Below, piece after piece: positions 57,757 through 64,000 of a stretch of DNA of 64,000 nt; position 1 is the stretch's first letter, and each line of letters opens with the position of its first letter. This stretch comes from Ruminococcus_G sp050944435 (GTDB lineage: Bacteria > Bacillota > Clostridia > Lachnospirales > Lachnospiraceae): positions 62,001-126,000 of the forward strand of contig JBMNRB010000001.1 in NCBI GenBank assembly GCA_050944435.1. The letters are read 5' to 3'. The notes under the pieces were generated by a model. The model saw nothing but the letters and a program-made list of their open reading frames with translations. It was not told the origin of the DNA and ran no database searches. Position numbers and translations under genes: made by a program.

Positions 57757-58365
57757 ATGGAATATTTGCCAAGGGGAATTTTGATTGGTCTTTTATTTGG
57801 GATCCCGGTTGGAGCAATTGGTGCGCTGACTGTACAAAGAACATGGAGTTCAGGTGTCAAAGCAGGTCTTTTGACGGGGTTGGGGTCCTCTGCGGCAGAT
57901 TGTTTCTATGCCTTTGTCTCCGCTTTTGGCTTGACGCTTGTCTTGGATTTTTTGCTCCGCTTTCAAGAAATTATCATCACTTTAGGCGGAATATTGATTT
58001 TAATGATGGGTCTTAAATCATTTATTCATCCCCAAGGTGAACTTTCATCTGATAAAGAAATTCTGGGCGGTGCCAAACTCTTTTTTTCGAGCTTTGCTAT
58101 TGGAATTACCAATCCGGCGGCCATTTTAACTTTTCTCTTTGCGTTCTCTTATTTTGGCATATCGGAAGTGAGCGGGTGGAGCGATGGTATTTTCCTGGTG
58201 GCAGGGGTGTTTCTGGGAACCTACTTTTGGTGGGGAAGCCTTTCTGTCTTAACGCAGCTTATCAAAAGAAGAGCGTTCAAACTTCAGCTTCGTACCATAA
58301 ACCGCATTTTTGGCGGAATCCTTTGTGCCTTTGGCATCATTGTTTTTCTCAGGCTGTTTTTATAA
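57757..58365 (+). CDS. LysE-family amino-acid/small-molecule exporter
   Basis: A membrane protein of 202 residues with six helices; the N-terminal loop GIPVGAIGALTVQRTWSSG and SFAIGITNPAAILTFLFAFS (conserved NP motif) are typical of LysE/RhtB translocators. It exports amino acids or derivatives; the substrate is unknown. ATG 57757 is preferred (GGAGG six bases upstream), although 57745 is in frame. It is part of the plus-strand cluster and may export the product or an amino-acid fragment released by the hydrolase. Confidence 0.8.
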   Translation: MEYLPRGILIGLLFGIPVGAIGALTVQRTWSSGVKAGLLTGLGSSAADCFYAFVSAFGLTLVLDFLLRFQEIIITLGGILILMMGLKSFIHPQGELSSDKEILGGAKLFFSSFAIGITNPAAILTFLFAFSYFGISEVSGWSDGIFLVAGVFLGTYFWWGSLSVLTQLIKRRAFKLQLRTINRIFGGILCAFGIIVFLRLFL

Positions 58366-58390
58366 ATCTTAAGAAAGTGGTGATTGAACT

Positions 58391-58918
58391 ATGAAAAAAG
58401 AAACGTCCATGGCGCTTGTTTTTGTTATATCCCTGGCGGTGCTGCTTACAGGCTGCGGCAACAGTGAACAAGCAGAGAGTAATTTGGAAAGGGGTTCTGT
58501 TGGCCAGATGGAAGATACATCTTCTTCTGAAGCAAAAAGGCGGCAGGTCAAGGAGAAAAACAGCGAAATGCAGATGAATGTACAGGTTGGCGGAAGTACA
58601 TTTACCGCCGCTTTAGAAAATAATGAAGCGGTGGATGCGCTGGTGGAAATGATGGAACAGGGCTCTGTTACCATCCAGATGAGCGACTATTCCGGCTTTG
58701 AGAAAGTGGGGCCTCTGGGAACGAGCCTTCCTGCCAGCAACCAGCAGACCACCACACAGGCAGGGGACATCGTATTGTATCAGGGCAATCAGATCGTTAT
58801 ATTTTATGGATCTAATTCCTGGAGCTATACCCGGCTGGGCCATATCAAGGATCTTACCGGCTGGGAAGAGGCTTTGGGCAGCGGCGATGTAACTGTCACA
58901 TTCTCTTTGGAGGAGTAA
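58391..58918 (+). CDS. Cyclophilin-like-fold lipoprotein (2)
   Basis: A 175-residue lipoprotein with lipobox LLTGCG (Cys near residue 22) and a Ser/Glu/Lys-rich linker. From residue 58 it has VQVGGSTFTAALENNEAVDA, VTIQMSDYSGFEKVG, QAGDIVLYQGNQIVIFYGSN and WSYTRLGHIKDLTGWEEALG. It is a paralogue of the protein at 55986 with a diverged sequence. Two lipid-anchored copies flank the DUF3737 and LysE genes, suggesting a shared extracytoplasmic role such as ligand binding. Confidence 0.72.
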   Translation: MKKETSMALVFVISLAVLLTGCGNSEQAESNLERGSVGQMEDTSSSEAKRRQVKEKNSEMQMNVQVGGSTFTAALENNEAVDALVEMMEQGSVTIQMSDYSGFEKVGPLGTSLPASNQQTTTQAGDIVLYQGNQIVIFYGSNSWSYTRLGHIKDLTGWEEALGSGDVTVTFSLEE

Positions 58919-58921
58919 GGG

Positions 58922-58957
58922 ATGAAAATACTTGTTTTAGATGAAAATTCTGATTAA
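58922..58957 (+). pseudogene. 11-codon gene-start remnant after lipoprotein 2
   Basis: ATG 58922 with GGAGGAG upstream opens MKILVLDENSD and stops. The ideal ribosome site and the MKILVL start, common for flavodoxin-fold reductases next to HxlR genes, suggest the beginning of a gene truncated by deletion. It could also be chance. Confidence 0.3.
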
Positions 58958-58967
58958 ATTTCTGAAA

Positions 58968-59276
58968 TTAATTTTGATTATTCTTATACGATATACCCCA
59001 TTGTTCCATCGCGGTGATGATGGGACGCATAGATTCTCCCAGTTCGCTCAGCGCGTATTCCACCCTCGGCGGCACTTCAGGATAGACTGTGCGGGTAATG
59101 ATTCCGTCTTCCTCCATAGAGCGCAGGCTGTCGGTCAAAACCTTCTGACTGATTCCCTCCAATGACTTTCTCAATTCGTTGAAACGCCATGGACGCTGCA
59201 AAAGATTCCGCAGAATCAGCAGTTTCCATTTACTGCCCACAAATTGTACGGTAGTGGCTACAGGGCATTCCGGCAA
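58968..59276 (-). CDS. HxlR-family regulator, probably frameshifted at its start
   Basis: A winged-helix HxlR/DUF24 regulator of 102 readable residues: CPVATTVQFVGSKWKLLILR, FNELRKSLEGISQKVLTDSL, VYPEVPPRVEYALSELGES and MEQWGISYK. The readable frame begins at TTG 59276 with no ribosome site. The natural start seems to be ATG 59295 behind GGAAGG, but it is out of frame. Removing one A from the AAAA run at 59283-59286 would give MADKAELPECPVATT, the normal family start. HxlR proteins sense electrophiles or redox stress; the oxidoreductase genes to the right are likely targets. Confidence 0.72.
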   Translation of the reverse strand: MPECPVATTVQFVGSKWKLLILRNLLQRPWRFNELRKSLEGISQKVLTDSLRSMEEDGIITRTVYPEVPPRVEYALSELGESMRPIITAMEQWGISYKNNQN

Positions 59277-59401
59277 TTCTGCTTTTGTCAGCCATATTGA
59301 ACCTTCCTATACATTGAAATATAATGTTAAATTTCTTCATAATGCAATACTCATCAAAAATCAACCGCTAATAGCTTTTTGCAGCCATATGCAGGCAAGA
59401 T

Positions 59402-59419
59402 GGTTACAAAAAGGTGACC
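59402..59419 (+). promoter_or_regulatory. Candidate HxlR operator
   Basis: GGTTAC-AAAAAG-GTGACC (59402-59419), a dyad with one mismatch, is followed by a second similar half GGGTTAT. It lies between the HxlR gene and the divergent plus-strand genes. Confidence 0.4.
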
Positions 59420-59522
59420 GGGTTATAAAAAAGTGCGTACTTGTGGGGATGAAAAAAATCCATACAATGGTAAGTACAGAGAACAACACGGCACTCTGAA
59501 TACTAAAAAGTAGGACAAAATC

Positions 59523-59600
59523 ATGGCACTGTCAAATCTCTTTGGATGGAACAAAAAGATGGAAACGGCTCCTGCTGCCGCTTATCCGATTTGTGCATAA
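59523..59600 (+). CDS. 25-residue precursor-like peptide upstream of the radical SAM gene (truncated RiPP precursor?)
   Basis: ATG 59523, after a weak TAGGA, encodes MALSNLFGWNKKMETAPAAA followed by YPICA and stop, 23 bases before the radical SAM start. The opening looks like the leader of ACGX-type RiPP precursors, which continue into repeats of Ala-Cys-Gly-x. Here the repeats are missing and only one Cys remains. This is recalled family knowledge and needs checking. Together with the truncated enzyme it suggests a dead locus. Confidence 0.45.
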   Translation: MALSNLFGWNKKMETAPAAAYPICA

Positions 59601-59623
59601 AAGCAAAAGTGAGGGCTTGGAAA

Positions 59624-60328
59624 ATGAAACAATATTTTTCTTTTCAGCGGCACATTACAGACGAGTGCGACCAACGCTGTAAGCACTGCTACATTTTTTC
59701 CGAAAACAACTGTAAAAAGGTAGACGCTATGACCTGGGAGCAGATGAAGGAAACATTTTATAACTGCCTGGATTTTTGCCAGGTATATAACCGGCTGCCC
59801 TATTTTTACATCACCGGCGGCGATCCCATCCTGCACCCTGATTTTTGGAAACTGTTGGATCTTATGAAAGAGTATGCCGTTCCTTTTACCATCCTGGGCA
59901 ACCCCTTTCATTTGAACGACGAGGTCTGCCGCAGGATGAAAGAATACGGTTGTGAGAAATATCAGCTTTCTCTTGACGGTATGCGTAAGACCCATGACTG
60001 GTTCCGTAAGCCGGGCAGCTTTGATGTCACGCTGGAGAAGATCGGCTGCATCAACCGGGCGGGCATTCGCAGCGTAGTGATGACCACTGTATCAGAAGCC
60101 AACATTGCCCAGGTGCCGGACATTATCGACGCAGCGGTCGAAGCTGGCGCCAATGTCTTTGCCTTTGCCCGTTACTGCCCCACAAGTGAGGAAAAAGATG
60201 TGGGCATCACACCCCAGCGTTACCGTCAGCTGCTGGCCTTCTGTCGGAGCTGTCCGGCTGTTGCCAGCGGCAAAGAAGGAAATTTCTACGCCGCAGATCC
60301 CCAGTGCTGGAAGAAGGTAATCCCATGA
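59624..60328 (+). pseudogene. Radical SAM peptide-modifying enzyme lacking the SPASM region
   Basis: The 234-residue frame from ATG 59624 has the SAM-radical Fe-S motif DECDQRCKHCYIF (CxxxCxxC), YITGGDPILHPDFW and YQLSLDGMRKTHDW, as in peptide-maturing SPASM enzymes of the ACGX type. At about residue 210 (QRYRQLLAFC) it jumps to RSCPAVASGKEGNFYAADPQ, which normally ends the SPASM domain. About 100 residues with the auxiliary-cluster cysteines are missing. The frame stays open, so a deletion between similar LLxxC segments is likely. It overlaps the next gene by four bases. Activity as a SPASM enzyme is improbable. Confidence 0.7.
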
Positions 60329-61119
60329 TTCCTAAAACGATGAAAGCTGTGGTCTTGACTGAGCCTACGCAGGCGGAAAATATCTGTTTGAGTGATGTAT
60401 CCGTCCCCCAGTCCTGTCCCGGCTGGGTACTGATAAAGATAAGAGCATTCGGTCTGAACCATTCGGAACAGATTCTCCGTCTCAGTGAAATTCAGGCGGA
60501 CTATATCCAGAAGCCCATCATTCCCGGCATTGAGTGTGTAGGAGAAGTTGCTGACCCGTCCGACAGTTCTTTTCATGAGGGACAAAGCGTCGTTGCCCTT
60601 ATGGGAGGGATGGGACGCAGCTTTGGCGGCACCTGTGCGCTGGGGTATGCAGCCATCCGCTTGGCGAAAGCCCTGGGCTGCAGGGTTATCGCAACCACCC
60701 ACAGAGAACGGAAGATGTCCCTGCTGAAAGAGGCGGATCGGATCGTTTTGGATACTGGAATACTGTCCGGTTCTTTTTCCGGCGTCACCAAGGCCCTGGA
60801 GCTGGTAGGACCAAAGACCCTCCGGGACACGCTGTGCTGTGTCGAGGAGGGCGGAGCTGTCTGCAGCACAGGCATTCTCGGAGGTGTTTATTCTTTAAAT
60901 GACTTTGATCCCATTAAGGAGATTCCAAACGGGGTATATCTGACAGGCTTTTTCTCCAATTATCCCACCCAACAAACCATGACGGATATTTTTTCCTTTC
61001 TTAGCAGCCGCCAGATCACGCCGGATGTAGGGGCGGTCTATCCCTTTGAAGCGATTTCCGAAGCCCTTTTTGACATGGACCATCACAAAGTGGATGGCAA
61101 GATTGTTGTGAAAATGTAA
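60325..61119 (+). pseudogene. MDR-family zinc-type oxidoreductase with internal deletion
   Basis: A 264-residue frame. The N-terminal GroES-like part (KAVVLTEPTQAENICLSDVS, GLNHSEQILRLSEIQADYI, IIPGIECVGEVADPSDS) and the C-terminal half (CALGYAAIRLAKALGCRVIA, GPKTLRDTLCCVEEGGAVCS, FEAISEALFDMDHHKVDGKI) are well kept. Between VALMGGMGRSF and GGTCALGYAA about 55 residues are missing: the linker and first strand leading into the NADPH-binding site. Relatives are about 320 residues. The frame is preserved. It probably folds poorly, so it is called a pseudogene with caution. ATG 60325 overlaps the radical SAM stop. Confidence 0.62.
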
Positions 61120-61148
61120 AACAAGCTTTTTAAGAAATAGATATTAAA

Positions 61149-61176
61149 AAGAAGGCACCGCTTGGGTGCTTTCTTT
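61149..61176 (+). terminator. Terminator after the MDR gene
   Basis: Stem AAGAAGGCACC (61149-61159) with GGGTGCTTTCTT (61164-61175), loop GCTT, one mismatch, T-rich end. Confidence 0.7.
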
Positions 61177-61232
61177 GCTTGCAATCAGTAGGGAAAACTT
61201 TTAAAATATAGAATAAAACAGAGGGGTGATAA

Positions 61233-62366
61233 ATGATGAGATACGAAAAATGCATAGAAAATGTCAAACTTTCTAAACTTGGTCTTGGTGCTATGCGTTT
61301 GCCGCAGACAGCACCCGGATTTGCAGGACCTATTGACGAGCCGAAGGCACAGGAAATTATTGATTGCTGCATGGCGCTTGGAGTGAATTACTATGATACC
61401 GCATATATCTACCACGGAGGAAAGTCGGAAGAGGTTTTGGGACGGGCGCTTTCTAAATATCTAAGGGAGAGTTTTTATATAGCGGACAAATTCAATGTAC
61501 AGGCAAATCCTGACTATAAGGAGCAGTTTGCAGAACAGCTTGCCCGTCTGCAAACGGAATACATTGATTTCTATCTGCTGCATGGAGTGACGGATCTGAC
61601 GGCTGCCGACTATGAAGCTGGCGGATGTATTCCTTATTTTGAAGAACAGAAGCGCGCAGGGAAAATCAGATATTTGGGATTTTCCTTCCACGGTACGCCT
61701 GACTGCCTGCGGCAGATGCTCAAAAAATGCCGCTGGGATTTTGTTCAGATACAGCTAAATTACTACGACTGGTACCAGGGAACTGCAAAGCAGCAGTATG
61801 AAATCTTGAGAGAACATGGTATTCCTGTCATGGTTATGGAGCCTGTCCACGGCGGAATGCTGGCAAATCTCCCAGAAGAGTGTTTACGACTTCTCCCAAG
61901 TCCGGAGGTTTCTCCTGCCGCATGGGCACTTCGCTTTGTGATGAATCTTCCCGGTGTGGCGGTAGTTTTGAGCGGCATGTCCGATCTGCAGCAAACAAAA
62001 GAAAATATAAATACAGCGGATCAGAAATATGAGTTGAACGATGAGGAATTGTCAAGCCTTGAAAAAATCAGCAGTATGCTTCGCAAAAAGATCGCGGTTC
62101 CCTGTACCGGCTGCCGATATTGCTGCGATAACTGTCCGCAGGGATTGGATATACCCTCGCTTCTGTCCGCTTACAATGACTATCGTGACGAAGCTGCTGC
62201 ATTGGGAAACGCTGATCTGGCAGTATGGCGGCTGTTCCGTCTGAAAGCATTACCGGAAGGAAAAATGCCAACATCCTGTATCGGCTGCGGAAATTGTACG
62301 GCACACTGTCCACAAGCATTGGATATTCCGGCATATATGAAGGAAATGGCTGCTTTGCTTGGTTGA
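61233..62366 (+). CDS. Aldo/keto reductase with C-terminal ferredoxin domain (3)
   Basis: A 377-residue protein. AKR barrel: LSKLGLGAMRLPQTAPGFAG, VNYYDTAYIYHGGKSEEVLG (catalytic Asp/Tyr) and YIDFYLLHGVTDL. The C-terminal Fe-S segments are CTGCRYCCDNCPQGLDIP and CIGCGNCTAHCPQALDIP. This is the third AKR-ferredoxin gene of the window, intact, unlike its left neighbours. GAGGGGTG precedes ATG 61233; ATG 61236 is equally possible. It may belong to the HxlR regulon, but a terminator separates it from the MDR gene. Confidence 0.87.
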   Translation: MMRYEKCIENVKLSKLGLGAMRLPQTAPGFAGPIDEPKAQEIIDCCMALGVNYYDTAYIYHGGKSEEVLGRALSKYLRESFYIADKFNVQANPDYKEQFAEQLARLQTEYIDFYLLHGVTDLTAADYEAGGCIPYFEEQKRAGKIRYLGFSFHGTPDCLRQMLKKCRWDFVQIQLNYYDWYQGTAKQQYEILREHGIPVMVMEPVHGGMLANLPEECLRLLPSPEVSPAAWALRFVMNLPGVAVVLSGMSDLQQTKENINTADQKYELNDEELSSLEKISSMLRKKIAVPCTGCRYCCDNCPQGLDIPSLLSAYNDYRDEAAALGNADLAVWRLFRLKALPEGKMPTSCIGCGNCTAHCPQALDIPAYMKEMAALLG

Positions 62367-62442
62367 GTGGCGCATAAAAACGCGTGGAAATTTTCCTTTC
62401 TTGTGGGAGACTGCCAAAACATGCCGGTTCTTTTTATTTTCA

Positions 62443-62471
62443 TTGAACTAACGGGGAATTCAGTATATAAT
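62443..62471 (+). promoter_or_regulatory. Promoter of the NimA-thioesterase gene
   Basis: TTGAAC (62443-62448), 17 bases, TATAAT (62466-62471), then AAAAGGAGG at 62488-62496. Confidence 0.65.
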
Positions 62472-62503
62472 GGGAGAAGCATAGATAAAAAGGAGGCGGT
62501 ATC

Positions 62504-63364
62504 TTGCGCAGAAGAGACAGAGAAATTACGGATATAGAAGAAATAAGATACGTGCTGGATGCCTGTAAGGTGATTCATATTGGTCTCCATGACGGTGACG
62601 ATATTTATATTCTGCCGATGAATTTCGGCTATATTTTGGAAGAGGGGCAGTTGACTTTTTATCTCCATGGGGGAATGCAGGGGAAAAAACTGGATTTGAT
62701 CCGGAAGTGTTCCAATGCGGCTTTTGAGATGGATTGCGATCATCAGCTGCTGGAGGGAAGGATCGCCTGCCAGTACGGATATGGCTACGCCAGTATCATG
62801 GGAAAAGGAACCATAGAGATCGTGGAAGATCCCCAGGAAAAGATAAAGGCGATGACCAATTTGATGGCCTGTCAGACAGGAAAGGATTTTGAATTTAACG
62901 AACGCTTGGTGTCCATTGTGACGGTGATGAAACTCACTGTGTCAGAATTTACAGGCAAAAGAAGACCCACGGGAAAGGATAAAGTGATGAAACCAGGAAT
63001 TAAAGGAATACAGACGCTGACGGTGACAGAGGAAAATACAGCGAAAGCCATGGGAAGCGGACAGATGGATGTGCTGGCAACCCCGGCTATGGTGGCGCTG
63101 ATGGAACAGACGGCTTGGATGAGTGTGGAAGACTATATGGAAGAAGGATGCCAGACAGTGGGAACCATGCTGCAGATCAAGCATATGGCGCCGACAGTCA
63201 TCGGAGGCACCGTCACCTGTGAGAGCGAGCTGATGGAAGTGGATAAGCGCCGGCTGGTATTCCACGTTACGGTCAGAGACGGAGAGAAGATAATCGGCGA
63301 AGGCGAGCATGAACGATTCGTAGTAAATGCGGAAAAGTTTATGGCAAAGGCCGGCGGCAAATGA
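62504..63364 (+). CDS. Fusion of NimA-like flavin-binding split barrel and hotdog thioesterase
   Basis: A 286-residue protein starting at TTG 62504 behind AAAAGGAGG. Residues 1-155 form a pyridoxamine-5'-phosphate-oxidase-like domain of the NimA type (MRRRDREITDIEEIRYVLDA, IYILPMNFGY, GYGYASIMGKGTIEI, TVMKLTVSEFTGKR). Residues about 165-286 form a FlK-like thioesterase (VLATPAMVALMEQTAWMSVE, QTVGTMLQIKHMAPT, HVTVRDGEKIIGEGEHERFV). NimA proteins reduce or bind flavin/nitro compounds; FlK-like hotdogs hydrolyse or sequester acyl-CoA. The fusion is unusual; its substrate is unknown. Confidence 0.78.
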   Translation: MRRRDREITDIEEIRYVLDACKVIHIGLHDGDDIYILPMNFGYILEEGQLTFYLHGGMQGKKLDLIRKCSNAAFEMDCDHQLLEGRIACQYGYGYASIMGKGTIEIVEDPQEKIKAMTNLMACQTGKDFEFNERLVSIVTVMKLTVSEFTGKRRPTGKDKVMKPGIKGIQTLTVTEENTAKAMGSGQMDVLATPAMVALMEQTAWMSVEDYMEEGCQTVGTMLQIKHMAPTVIGGTVTCESELMEVDKRRLVFHVTVRDGEKIIGEGEHERFVVNAEKFMAKAGGK

Positions 63365-63383
63365 TGTTGAGAGACGGAATATT

Positions 63384-64000
63384 ATGGATGAAAAGACGGT
63401 AAAAGACCTGCAGCAGGAAATTGCAGGCGTGTTGAAAGGAAAAGGAAAGCCGGAAGAAAAGCTTTCGGCCCTTGATGCAATTGAAAAAAAATGTATGGAG
63501 TTGATTCCGGAGGGTGACCCCTCCAGAGAAAGACTGATGATGGTACTGTGTGAGACGACAGGCAATCTCTATGTTACCCTGAAGAATCCGGCGGAAGCGG
63601 AAAAACGGTACCGTACTATGCTGCAGAAAGGAGCGGCTCTGTATCAGAAGGACAAAAAGGCTTATGATCTCTTGTTTGCCCAGGCAAATTTGAGGATGGG
63701 AGTTTTTTATAAAGGCCTGATCAAGATTCAGACAGTGGATGCAAGACCCCGGAAGCTGAATGAAACGCAGAAAAAAGTGTATGATATCAGCGATAAGTTT
63801 TTCCGGAACGCCGTTGGCGTCTGTCTGGACAAAATTAAGGCGGGACATCTCCATGGGGTGGAACTGCAGGGAAAGTGCATGGAGAACCTTATGGTATTAA
63901 AAGGAGCTGTAGGAGAATATGAAGAAGCAGTGAAAATTGGCGAGCAGCTGATTAAACTGGGGAAATCCATTTTCCAGGCGACGGACGACGCTCCCCATGC
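63384..64000 (+). CDS. Helical, TPR-like protein, cut by the window end
   Basis: The frame from ATG 63384 is open to base 64000 (205 codons). The sequence is charged and helical with repeat-like segments: LYVTLKNPAEAEKRYRTMLQ, YDLLFAQANLRMGVFYKGLI and GEYEEAVKIGEQLIKLGKSI, spaced about 35-100 residues as in TPR-like arrays. No signal peptide was seen. It lies 19 bases after the NimA-thioesterase gene and is probably co-transcribed. The function is not recognisable from the part seen. Confidence 0.6.
   Translation, partial: MDEKTVKDLQQEIAGVLKGKGKPEEKLSALDAIEKKCMELIPEGDPSRERLMMVLCETTGNLYVTLKNPAEAEKRYRTMLQKGAALYQKDKKAYDLLFAQANLRMGVFYKGLIKIQTVDARPRKLNETQKKVYDISDKFFRNAVGVCLDKIKAGHLHGVELQGKCMENLMVLKGAVGEYEEAVKIGEQLIKLGKSIFQATDDAPH

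Noticed and set aside
1..64000. tRNA, rRNA, insertion sequences, prophage or integrase genes
   Set aside because: None could be recognised by eye; absence is not proof, a dedicated RNA and IS search would settle it.

Overview
The window looks like a chromosomal segment of a Gram-positive anaerobic gut Clostridium, most likely a Lachnospiraceae member. The basis is the moderate GC content, strong AAGGAGG-type ribosome sites, TTGACA/TATAAT promoters, and a gene set rich in ferredoxin-type aldo/keto reductases, rubrerythrin, AGCS alanine symporters, an EFR1-type flavodoxin-ferredoxin, a corrinoid-activator-like ASKHA ATPase and a type I-C CRISPR system. No rRNA, tRNA, transposase or prophage module was recognised. 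Species assignment is not possible from the sequence alone.

Layout. 1-2.9 kb: the 3' end of a Wadjet (JetABCD) plasmid-defence operon (jetC end, jetD). 2.9-5.6 kb: a TetR regulator and a decayed MFS/apbE region. 5.7-11.2 kb: a DUF5714 protein, an RlmI-like rRNA methyltransferase and a heterodimeric ABC exporter. 11.3-21.2 kb: a complete type I-C CRISPR-Cas locus (cas3, cas5, cas8c with an internal cas11c start, cas7, cas4, cas1, cas2, leader, 15-repeat array). Two foreign-looking genes sit between cas3 and cas5: a DUF3990 ADP-ribosyltransferase-like protein and a DUF3791-like partner. This looks like a toxin-antitoxin pair embedded in the cas operon and is the most interesting feature of the window. 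21.2-33 kb: a TetR-membrane protein pair, a DUF2200-DUF1905 fusion, a uvrA scrap, an AGCS symporter with divergent LysR, a metal P-type ATPase, redox enzymes and the ASKHA protein. 33-37.1 kb: a MarR-controlled heterodimeric ABC exporter. 37.2-43.3 kb: EFR1 protein, acetyltransferase, SDR/LysR pair, second AGCS symporter and a membrane-anchored TPR protein. 43.3-49 kb: a broken phospholipase-D/cardiolipin-synthase gene, a LacI regulator with paired operators in front of a sugar-phosphate isomerase, an FMN reductase, rubrerythrin and an acetyltransferase.

49-59 kb holds a coherent cluster behind a divergent LysR gene: an Ntn-type amide hydrolase lipoprotein, a PaaK-like acyl-activating enzyme, a MacB-type ABC ATPase and permease, two cyclophilin-like lipoproteins, a DUF3737 beta-helix protein and a LysE exporter. 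Three promoters in and beside it carry the same ATAAGTATTTG box at the -35, suggesting one regulon. 59-61 kb is a decaying RiPP locus: a short precursor-like peptide, a radical SAM enzyme that has lost its SPASM region, and an oxidoreductase with an internal deletion. The window ends with a ferredoxin-type aldo/keto reductase, a NimA-thioesterase fusion and the start of a helical/TPR-like protein.

A recurring theme is gene decay without mobile elements: in-frame internal deletions (MFS, radical SAM, MDR oxidoreductase), nonsense codons (apbE, PLD gene) and homopolymer frameshifts (apbE, probably the HxlR gene). Regulation is unusually readable: clear dyad operators accompany the TetR, MarR, LacI and LysR genes.
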